From: a bacterium
GTDB lineage: Bacteria; Bacillota_I; Bacilli_A; RFN20; DUOF01
DNA length: 9,218 nucleotides
Assembly (NCBI GenBank): GCA_012839015.1
Contig: DUOF01000104.1
Span: 1 to 9,218, forward strand
Direction of reading: 5' to 3'
The first letter of the stretch is position 1. Each line of letters begins with the position of its first letter. The notes beneath the pieces were generated by a model. The model was given only the letters and a program-made list of their open reading frames with translations. It was not told the DNA's origin and made no database searches. The position numbers and the translations under genes are program-made. Positions 1 through 4,320 of this stretch are shown here, one piece after another.

Positions 1-2
1 AT

Positions 3-808
3 AAATTTTGTAATGCCTATAGGGTCTTAGATAGAGTTTCTCAGTTCCTATTAAAGGAAGTAATCTACTCTAAAAAGGAATACGGGTTAGAAGACACCGT
101 ATTTAGGATCCTTTACTTCAAGATATTCAATTTACCAAGCACTTGAGTTGAATCTGAGAAACACTTTGGTGAGGTATCTCTTAGTACCTTTGATTTCAAA
201 AATACAGTGAATTCTTAACCAATCTAAAAAAATAGCAGCCCATTTATAACTCCGCCTATATTATGTGTGCCAATAAAGTTTATGGCTTTGATCATAAGCA
301 TGAAAATAATCTCTTTTTATTAAATAAGATGTTTAGAGAAGATGATTTACCATCTAAACTATCCGGCTGTAAAACCTTTAAAGAGGCATTTAATATCATT
401 GTTTCATATCCTTTAATAGGGAATTTCTTAGCGTATCAATACACGAGTGATCTAAACTATTCATCCCATTTCAACTGGGATGATAACTCCTTCACAGCAG
501 CGGGTCCCGGTTCTAAAAGAGGTATTAAGAAAGTTTTTGGTAACGTAAAAAATTATGAAGAAAAAATTATGGAGACTTATTTGAATCAGGAGAAATCATT
601 AAAGAAGTTTGGGTTAAAGTTTAGATATCTTAAGAACCATAAACTTGCCCCAATTGATATACAGAATCTTTTCTGCGAGTTTGATAAATATTTAAGGGAA
701 GCTAGCCCTGAGTTAAAGAGTAATCGCACCAAAATCAAAACTAAATACAAGAAAACCAAAGGGGAGATAACTTATATTTTACCCCCAAAATGGAATGCAC
801 AGATATAA
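3..808 (+). pseudogene. Decayed 5-hmdU DNA kinase helical-domain-like gene, 5' end outside window
   Basis: Three plus-strand frames together spell one protein. The first piece (3-215) contains AYRVLDRVSQFLLKEVIY and FRILYFKIFNLPST. It meets TGA at 144-146, reads on as VESEKHFGEVSLSTFDF, then hits TAA at 216. A second frame gives NQSKKIAA (217-240), and a third gives IYNSAYIM and runs to TAA at 806-808. The last piece is an open frame from ATG 263 (181 codons) with no ribosome binding site, carrying YPLIGNFLAYQYTSDLNYS and FTAAGPGSKRGIKKVF. Dropping one T near 213-216 and one C near 239-241 joins the frames into about 267 codons. From memory, this pattern (DRvSQ, FR..LF..FN..TW, iY..AYIM, FLayQ..tDLnY, GPG...Gi.k.F) is the helical domain associated with 5-hydroxymethyl-dU DNA kinases and thymine hypermodification enzymes. 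No P-loop kinase part is visible. Such genes usually belong to phages or mobile DNA. The broken state is well supported; the family name is moderately sure. Confidence 0.68.
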
Positions 809-891
809 TCTACTGCTAATTTAATATCGATAAAATATAAGTTTTTCATTCAAAATGTTTTCAAATTGTTTTCATTTGTCTTTTTTATAAT

Positions 892-914
892 AAAAAAAGC
901 CCTATTTAAGGGAT
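892..914 (-). terminator. Intrinsic terminator after tRNA-Leu
   Basis: On the minus strand, about a dozen bases after the tRNA CCA end, a short CCCT-TAAAT-AGGG hairpin is followed by a run of seven T. The stem is short, but the position and T-run fit a Rho-independent terminator. It also faces the end of the plus-strand pseudogene. Confidence 0.55.
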
Positions 915-925
915 TTTCTAACTAT

Positions 926-1010
926 TGGTGCGCGAAGCGGGACTTGAACCCGCACGGCTACTAACCGGTGGATTTTGAGTCCACTGCGTCTACCATTCCG
1001 CCATTCACGC
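926..1010 (-). tRNA. tRNA-Leu (anticodon CAA)
   Basis: This is an 85-nt class II tRNA. The acceptor stem GCGTGAA pairs with TTCGCGC (one G-U pair), the discriminator base is A, and CCA is encoded at 928-926. The anticodon stem GTGGA/TCCAC encloses the loop CTCAAAA, giving anticodon CAA, which reads UUG as Leu. The variable arm CGG-TTAGTAG-CCG is a proper third hairpin, as expected for Leu. The T-arm is GCGGG-TTCAAGT-CCCGC. It has its own promoter directly upstream and a terminator directly downstream. Its 3' end faces the decayed mobile-type gene at the left of the window. Confidence 0.96.
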
Positions 1011-1018
1011 GTAGAAAA

Positions 1019-1047
1019 AGTATAACACCACTTTAACTAAGGTGCAA
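1019..1047 (-). promoter_or_regulatory. Sigma-A-type promoter of tRNA-Leu
   Basis: Minus-strand TTGCAC (1047-1042), a 17-base spacer and TATACT (1024-1019) precede the tRNA by eight bases. This spacing puts the start of transcription just before the mature tRNA 5' end. It lies between the membrane-protein stop codon and the tRNA, so the tRNA need not depend on read-through. Confidence 0.72.
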
Positions 1048-1054
1048 TATTTTC

Positions 1055-1570
1055 TTATTGATTCTTACTTTTTTCTGGTTTGCTTTTTTCAATGCTTGCA
1101 CCACTTATTTCTGCTATCTTGTAAACCGTCGTATTAGTCAAACTAACAGGATAGGTCCCAGTGGCAGTATGAAGCATCCATTTATTGTTTTCTTTACTGA
1201 ATTTATGAATATCTTTTGTTTGGGCTAGGAGGCGATTAAAGTATAGTTGTTTCTCTGCTCTTAATATAACACTCTTACCAATGGTCCTGGTAAATAGTAC
1301 TAGGAATACACTAGGTATTATATCACTCAACCATAAATTCGAAGTTGAGTCTTTAGGAAAGAAGATCCAGACGATCAATTTTAGGGCAATAATGAAAAAA
1401 CCACTGGCGTAAGATATCCAATACACCCAAGGGTCAGTAACTTCTTTTTTCATCCCATATTTCTTAGCTTGTGTACGTACAGTACCCATCCTAAGAAATG
1501 TCATGCCAATAAAAAAGGTAATTGATATAACCGATATAATAAGTACAATATAATTCAACCAATCCTTCAT
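1055..1570 (-). CDS. Small membrane protein of unknown function, three predicted TM segments
   Basis: I do not recognise the family. The 171-residue protein has hydrophobic segments at about residues 6-27, 47-70 and 79-97. A basic stretch (RTQAKKYGMKKE) lies between the first two. A polar C-terminal half of about 70 residues contains a short beta-like region (KWMLHTATGTYPVSL) and ends in a Lys/Ser-rich tail. The basic loop after TM1 and the charged tail suggest both face the cytoplasm; this is inference from the positive-inside rule. There is no cleavable signal peptide and no obvious catalytic motif. The start is supported by AAGGAGAG at 1583-1576, five bases from the ATG. It lies 21 bases after tRNA-Arg(CCG), with no promoter seen in that gap, so it is probably co-transcribed with that tRNA. 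It stops with TAA just before the tRNA-Leu promoter. Confidence 0.8.
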   Translation of the reverse strand: MKDWLNYIVLIISVISITFFIGMTFLRMGTVRTQAKKYGMKKEVTDPWVYWISYASGFFIIALKLIVWIFFPKDSTSNLWLSDIIPSVFLVLFTRTIGKSVILRAEKQLYFNRLLAQTKDIHKFSKENNKWMLHTATGTYPVSLTNTTVYKIAEISGASIEKSKPEKSKNQ

Positions 1571-1591
1571 AGAATCTCTCCTTAATACTAA

Positions 1592-1668
1592 TGGTGAACC
1601 CGGCGTGAATCGAACACGCTACCTCAACCTTCGGAAGGTTGCGCTCTATCCTGGTGAGCTACGGGTCC
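1592..1668 (-). tRNA. tRNA-Arg (anticodon CCG)
   Basis: This is a 77-nt tRNA. The acceptor stem GGACCCG pairs with CGGGTTC (one G-U pair), the discriminator is A, and CCA is encoded at 1594-1592. The D-stem is GCTC/GAGC. The anticodon stem CAACC/GGTTG encloses TTCCGAA, giving anticodon CCG, which reads CGG as Arg. The T-arm is GCGTG-TTCGATT-CACGC. A terminator lies upstream (end of the nucleosidase operon) and the membrane-protein gene follows closely, so this tRNA appears to head a two-gene transcript. Confidence 0.96.
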
Positions 1669-1677
1669 ACATATAAA

Positions 1678-1706
1678 TTATTAACACATACTGATATAAA
1701 AAGCAA
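1678..1706 (-). promoter_or_regulatory. Possible promoter before tRNA-Arg(CCG)
   Basis: Minus-strand TTGCTT, which overlaps the right arm and T-run of the preceding terminator, is followed after 17 bases by TAATAA. This ends about nine bases before the tRNA. The -10 box is weak and the overlap with the terminator makes it uncertain. However, some promoter is needed here because the upstream operon ends in a strong terminator. Confidence 0.35.
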
Positions 1707-1720
1707 TCTAGTTAGATTGC
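1698..1720 (-). terminator. Intrinsic terminator after the nucleosidase gene
   Basis: On the minus strand, GCAATCT (1720-1714) and AGATTGC (1709-1703) form a perfect 7-bp stem with a 4-base loop, followed by TTTTT. It begins nine bases past the nucleosidase stop codon. No T-run follows on the plus strand, so it works in one direction only. Confidence 0.8.
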
Positions 1721-1728
1721 CTTAGTGT

Positions 1729-2229
1729 CTAATTGTCATTAACTTCTTTATCTATCTTACTAACCAGTTCTTGCCAAACTTCTGCCTCATTAAAACTCTC
1801 ATACTCTTCTATGTTTAGATTATCACTCACTATTTTATATGAAATTACTTTCCTAAATCCTAGGGCAATGATTGTATTTAATTCCATATCAAATACTACT
1901 GGTTCTTTAAGGTCACATGATAAGACAAAATCACTAGAGGTGTAACAATCCACCCCTTCTTTATCTAATATAAATCCATGAAATTTACAGTCGATTTCTA
2001 CATTTTTAGGATGATTGAAGTTATAACTCCTAGCTACCTTTACAACTTCACCTACAGGTAGGAAGTTACTACCTGCATACCCTATATTGATTATAGTCTG
2101 ATCTTTATTTTCGTTAACTAAACTACTAATGACATTGGTGTTTCCAACACCTGTTTTGATGATTTTATAGTCTTTGAAATACTTACTAGCACATTCAAAC
2201 TCCTCATTCGTCGCTAGTACAATTAGCAT
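1729..2229 (-). CDS. Short nucleoside phosphorylase / MTA-SAH nucleosidase-like protein
   Basis: The 166 residues show the order of landmarks of the PNP/UDP phosphorylase (MTAN) superfamily, which cleaves N-glycosidic bonds of nucleosides such as methylthioadenosine and S-adenosylhomocysteine. An N-terminal strand carries acidic residues (IVLATNEEFE; E9/E10 near where MTAN has its catalytic Glu). TGVGNTN (26-32) follows, then NIGYAGS (48-54), VGEVV (59-63), TSSDFV (97-102), VFDME (112-116, matching the Met-Glu ribose-binding pair) and IVSDN (133-137, with D136 at the catalytic Asp position). Family members are usually about 230 residues, so this is a compact version; the missing length seems to be loops and helices between the motifs. 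AAAGGGG (2244-2238) serves the ATG and overlaps the stop of the upstream hydrolase gene, so the two are translated from one mRNA. The substrate cannot be told from sequence. The protein is presumably cytoplasmic, since it has no signal or membrane segment. Confidence 0.75.
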   Translation of the reverse strand: MLIVLATNEEFECASKYFKDYKIIKTGVGNTNVISSLVNENKDQTIINIGYAGSNFLPVGEVVKVARSYNFNHPKNVEIDCKFHGFILDKEGVDCYTSSDFVLSCDLKEPVVFDMELNTIIALGFRKVISYKIVSDNLNIEEYESFNEAEVWQELVSKIDKEVNDN

Positions 2230-2242
2230 ATTTCCAGCCCCT

Positions 2243-2956
2243 TTATATCTTGTCTACTACTTTGAAGCCTGCTCCGATAGCTTTTTGGATTAACTCATCG
2301 GAATCAAAATGCATCGTATATACTTTGTTTCTTTTTTCTTTAGGCACTACTTCCAAAAGTGTATCAAAAGACAAGTGAGAATTACCTTCTTGTTCCCTAA
2401 TAGAAATATCTATATATATCTTGTCTAAGTCTTTATTGTTTAAATAATTTTCTAAGCATTCTGTAGAGTTAGTATCTGAAGAGTAATAGGTGATTCCGTT
2501 ATCTGCAGTATAGACAATCCCAAAAGTTTTAAAATTATCTACATGGGCACTCTCAAGAAATTCAAAACTTTTAAATTCTTCCATCTTATTGATAAACTCA
2601 TTAGTTGTTATAAAATTTATATTATCATCACTTACACCCATTATCTTAATTAGGTCTTTTAGTGTTCTATTATAGGTTTCATCTCCGGTAAGTACTAAAT
2701 TAGCCCTTATATTAAGAACGAAGAATAGGTATAAAATTAAACTAGATAAACTCCCTACATGATCAGAGTGGGTATGAGTAATAGCTACAAATAATTCTTT
2801 TACTTCATTTAATATTCCTTTTTCTTTTAATCTAGTGAAAGTGGTTTCACCACAGTCTATTAGAAGCATCTGTCCTTTATCGTTTAAGTAGAAAGCATTG
2901 TTATTGCCTTCTAAAGTGTTAAAAGCACTGCCTCGTCCAATAAATTTTAAGTGCAC
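2243..2956 (-). CDS. Metallo-beta-lactamase-fold hydrolase, RNase Z-like outline
   Basis: The 237-residue protein opens with FIGRGSAFNTLEGNNNAF, then LLIDCGETT (31-39) and the zinc-binding signature THTHSDHVGSL (60-70; H61, H63, D65, H66). Later candidate ligands are H138 (SAHVDNF), D161 (SSDTN) and H216 (TMHFDSD), so a complete two-zinc active site seems present. The opening and the DCGE-T motif resemble RNase Z and related phosphodiesterases. The protein is much shorter than typical bacterial RNase Z (about 300 residues), and I see no long exosite insertion between H66 and H138. A nuclease or phosphodiesterase role is therefore possible but not shown. The start is GTG, chosen because AGGGAGGT (2970-2963) lies six bases upstream. 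tRNA-Arg(CCT) ends 24 bases before the start and the nucleosidase begins 13 bases after the stop, making one transcription unit. Confidence 0.82.
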   Translation of the reverse strand: MHLKFIGRGSAFNTLEGNNNAFYLNDKGQMLLIDCGETTFTRLKEKGILNEVKELFVAITHTHSDHVGSLSSLILYLFFVLNIRANLVLTGDETYNRTLKDLIKIMGVSDDNINFITTNEFINKMEEFKSFEFLESAHVDNFKTFGIVYTADNGITYYSSDTNSTECLENYLNNKDLDKIYIDISIREQEGNSHLSFDTLLEVVPKEKRNKVYTMHFDSDELIQKAIGAGFKVVDKI

Positions 2957-2980
2957 CTTAATACCTCCCTAAAAATAAAA

Positions 2981-3057
2981 TGGCGTCCACAAAGAGATTC
3001 GAACTCCCGACTTCCACCTTAGGAGGGTGGCGCTCTATCCAGCTGAGCTATGTGGAC
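2981..3057 (-). tRNA. tRNA-Arg (anticodon CCT)
   Basis: This is a 77-nt tRNA. The acceptor stem GTCCACA pairs perfectly with TGTGGAC, the discriminator is G, and CCA is encoded at 2983-2981. The D-stem is GCTC/GAGC. The anticodon stem CCACC/GGTGG encloses CTCCTAA, giving anticodon CCT, which reads AGG as Arg. The T-stem GGGAG/CTCTT contains two G-U pairs. It is first in the unit tRNA, MBL hydrolase, nucleosidase, directly after a clear promoter. Confidence 0.96.
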
Positions 3058-3067
3058 ACGTGACTTT

Positions 3068-3096
3068 ATTCTATATTATTTAAATACTTTTTTCAA
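3068..3096 (-). promoter_or_regulatory. Sigma-A-type promoter of the tRNA-Arg(CCT) operon
   Basis: Minus-strand TTGAAA (3096-3091), a 17-base spacer and TAGAAT (3073-3068) end ten bases before the tRNA. This is the right distance for transcription to begin a few bases before the mature 5' end. Confidence 0.72.
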
Positions 3097-3119
3097 TAAA
3101 TTCTTATAACTCTTAACAA

Positions 3120-3752
3120 TTAAGAAACTAATGATTTATTATGATTGATAACTTGTAATAACTCTATCGACTTTTCAAGGTTGATCTTCTCCCCTAAAAG
3201 TTCATAAAAGGTTATTGCTTTTTGAACAAATTGCTCTGCCTTATCAAAATCCTCCTCCAAATAACAAATATTAGCCTTGATGGTCCATAGTTTACCAAGG
3301 TAGTCATAACAACTATATTTTTCACAAATATTCATTACACTCTGATACATATCCCCTATCTTATCTTTATGCCCACATTCATAATAGTAAACAATTACAT
3401 TAAGATATAGTGAAATAATTTTATTGTATTCTTTTCCTTCAGGGAAGTGCCAGATAGAGTTCATCAAAAGGTTTATATAATCAGTGCCTACACTGTCAAT
3501 TTTACCTTTTAAATGCCAGTCGCAAAGAATAATTGAATTGATGATCCTCATTTCATTCATTGTAAAAACATACTCATTAATGTTTTTAACTGTTATTGAT
3601 AAAGCCTCTTCCAGTTCTAATTTAGCTTCAAAATATTTATCTTTATCCATTAAGCTAAGAGCTTCGACAAACATTACATACTGTTTGTCACCAGGATGAT
3701 TAAAGGGAACATAGCAGTATTTAACTAGTTCTAGGGCTTTGTCATACTCTTC
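3120..3752 (-). pseudogene. TPR half of a frameshifted PlcR/Rgg-like regulator
   Basis: This is the downstream part of the regulator whose helix-turn-helix half is at 3742-4035. The frame has no usable start at its beginning: its upstream stop (TAG) lies just beyond the A-run, and reading opens as EEYDKALELVKYCYV, a typical first TPR helix. It continues through MFVEALSLMDKDKYFEAKLELEEAL, and ends with a TPR pair around ICYLEEDFDKAEQFVQKAI. An internal ATG at 3674 gives a 184-codon ORF, but it has no convincing ribosome binding site. Joined to the first half by removing one A from the six at 3754-3759, the protein is 304 residues. That is the usual size of PlcR/Rgg-type sensors, in which the TPR solenoid binds a short imported peptide. 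Without the repair this half is probably not made. An assembly error in the homopolymer, or slippage, could mean the gene is actually intact. Confidence 0.75.
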
Positions 3753-4035
3753 CTTTTTTAATAAGGGAGTCTATTTCATTTCTCCTAATCCATAAGTGGT
3801 CTACAAAACCTCCAAAAGCAAACATTAAAAACTCATCAAGTGTTAAATTGAGTTTCTGACATATTTTATTAATTAAAACAATTGATGGCAACTTAAATTT
3901 ACCATTTTCCAAATGGGTAATAGTTGTGCGATCACAAATGCCACTGGCTAAATCAATCTGAGATAAGCCTGCTCTTTTCCTAAGTTTCTTTAAGGCATCT
4001 CCAATCCTCAGAAAGTCATCCTTTTCTCTACTCAT
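3742..4035 (-). CDS. XRE-family helix-turn-helix half of a split TPR regulator
   Basis: The open frame is 97 codons. Residues 11-66 form a classic XRE/Cro-CI DNA-binding domain: IGDALKKLRKRAGLSQIDLA, then the recognition-helix region DRTTITHLENGK, then INKICQKLNLTLDEFL. After residue 94 (SLIKK) the frame runs into GRV and a TGA stop, exactly where a +1 shift would continue into TPR helices. As written, the product would be a DNA-binding domain alone, which might still bind its operator but could not sense a peptide. The start ATG has GTGAGGA upstream. A TATAAT box lies at 4058-4053 with no good -35, and a 21-bp-spaced inverted repeat overlaps that missing -35 region. This suggests autoregulation or a need for an activator. 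It is divergent from the small ORF at 4140. Confidence 0.8.
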   Translation of the reverse strand: MSREKDDFLRIGDALKKLRKRAGLSQIDLASGICDRTTITHLENGKFKLPSIVLINKICQKLNLTLDEFLMFAFGGFVDHLWIRRNEIDSLIKKGRV

Positions 4036-4052
4036 GTTTTGTTCCTCACCTA

Positions 4053-4058
4053 ATTATA
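4053..4058 (-). promoter_or_regulatory. -10 box (TATAAT) of the HTH regulator gene
   Basis: A consensus TATAAT on the minus strand lies 17 bases before the regulator ATG. The matching -35 position (about 4081-4076) reads TATACC, which is poor. It is covered by the inverted repeat described separately. Confidence 0.5.
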
Positions 4059-4059
4059 A

Positions 4060-4086
4060 CTAAGTTTTCAAATAAGGTATACTTAG
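4060..4086. promoter_or_regulatory. Candidate operator: inverted repeat in the divergent intergenic region
   Basis: CTAAGT (4060-4065) and ACTTAG (4081-4086) are inverted copies whose centres are 21 bp apart, that is, two helical turns on the same DNA face. A second inverted pair, TAAGTTTTC (4061-4069) and GAAACTTA (4086-4093), overlaps it. It lies between the regulator and the small ORF, over the regulator's -35 position. A dimeric XRE protein binding here could control both genes; this is inferred from position and symmetry only. Confidence 0.45.
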
Positions 4087-4111
4087 AAACTTATTTATTT
4101 TTCCATTTTAT

Positions 4112-4119
4112 GGTAATAT
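4112..4119 (+). promoter_or_regulatory. Possible extended -10 of the small ORF
   Basis: The plus-strand sequence TGGTAATAT just before the ribosome binding site resembles an extended -10 (TGn followed by a -10-like hexamer). The -35 position (TTATTT at about 4091-4096) is weak. An alternative -10 is TATACT at 4078-4083, inside the operator. Neither is strong enough to be certain. Confidence 0.3.
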
Positions 4120-4124
4120 CTATG

Positions 4125-4133
4125 AAAGGAGGT
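4125..4133 (+). promoter_or_regulatory. Strong ribosome binding site of the small ORF
   Basis: AAAGGAGGT is an almost perfect match to the 16S anti-Shine-Dalgarno end. It is six bases before ATG 4140 and only one base before an in-frame ATG at 4134. The spacing therefore favours the ATG at 4140. Confidence 0.75.
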
Positions 4134-4139
4134 ATGAGA

Positions 4140-4259
4140 ATGTTTTCGTTTGTGCTCACACACCCAGGACCTTGTAGCGGAGAGGGTAGTGGTGGTCTGT
4201 CCCCGCCGGTCGCTGCACCGGTATTTAGATTATTAAGACTTATTTTTAGTCTTATCTAA
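4140..4259 (+). CDS. 39-residue small ORF with GC-rich core, divergent from the HTH-TPR regulator
   Basis: ATG 4140 to TAA 4257 encodes MFSFVLTHPGP, a Gly/Ser/Pro-rich middle (CSGEGSGGLSPPVA) and a hydrophobic, weakly basic tail (APVFRLLRLIFSLI). I do not recognise it. Support for translation is the excellent ribosome binding site and correct spacing; support for a role is its divergence from a PlcR/Rgg-like regulator and its own downstream terminator. It does not look like a normal signal peptide precursor: there is no basic N-terminus, and the hydrophobic part is at the C-terminus. The middle is about two-thirds G+C in DNA otherwise well below half, so codon use is quite unlike its neighbours. 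Alternatives are a regulator-controlled signal or toxic peptide, or a structured RNA whose leader happens to contain this frame. It is convergent with polC. Confidence 0.5.
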   Translation: MFSFVLTHPGPCSGEGSGGLSPPVAAPVFRLLRLIFSLI

Positions 4260-4260
4260 A
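4173..4260 (+). other. Potential RNA structures within and after the small ORF
   Basis: TGTAGCG (4173-4179) can pair with CGCTGCA (4211-4217). Inside it, GGTGG (4191-4195) can pair with CCGCC (4203-4207) around a 7-base loop. A competing hairpin is CCGGT (4206-4210) with ACCGG (4217-4221). Next, TTTAGAT plus AAGACT (4224-4240, with a 4-base bulge) pairs with AGTCTTATCTAAA (4248-4260): 13 base pairs over the last codons and the stop. No long T-run follows, so it is not a normal terminator. Pairings were found by eye. Confidence 0.4.
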
Positions 4261-4291
4261 GTAAGTGACAAAAGAATGTTATTAATGAATT

Positions 4292-4320
4292 AAAAAGGGC
4301 TATATTTATAGCCCTTTTTT
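4292..4320. terminator. Bidirectional intrinsic terminator between the small ORF and polC
   Basis: AAAAA, then GGGCTATA (4297-4304) and TATAGCCC (4307-4314) as a perfect inverted repeat, then TTTTTT. Read on plus it ends the small-ORF transcript; read on minus it ends polC. The last two T of the plus-strand run are part of the polC stop codon. Confidence 0.88.

Noticed and set aside
263..808. A stand-alone 181-codon gene starting at ATG 263
   Set aside because: There is no ribosome binding site before it, and homologous protein sequence continues upstream in other frames (IYNSAY, AYRVLDRVSQ), so the ATG is an internal Met of a broken gene.
1025..1041. A hairpin terminator after the membrane-protein gene
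   Set aside because: The short imperfect stem lies inside the tRNA-Leu promoter spacer and has no T-run directly after it on the minus strand.
1733..3699. Plus-strand frames at 1733-1945 and 3484-3699
   Set aside because: They are antisense shadows of the nucleosidase and TPR coding regions, without start signals.
4121..4225. A minus-strand open frame through the GC-rich island
   Set aside because: It has no start codon or ribosome binding site and is Pro/Gly-rich by composition. The plus-strand frame has the clear start signals.
4140..4259. SRP RNA, 6S RNA, tmRNA or a known riboswitch in the GC-rich island
   Set aside because: None of the conserved cores I know (for example the SRP GGAA loop with its AGCAG/CAGG sides) is present. 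Only generic stems can be drawn.
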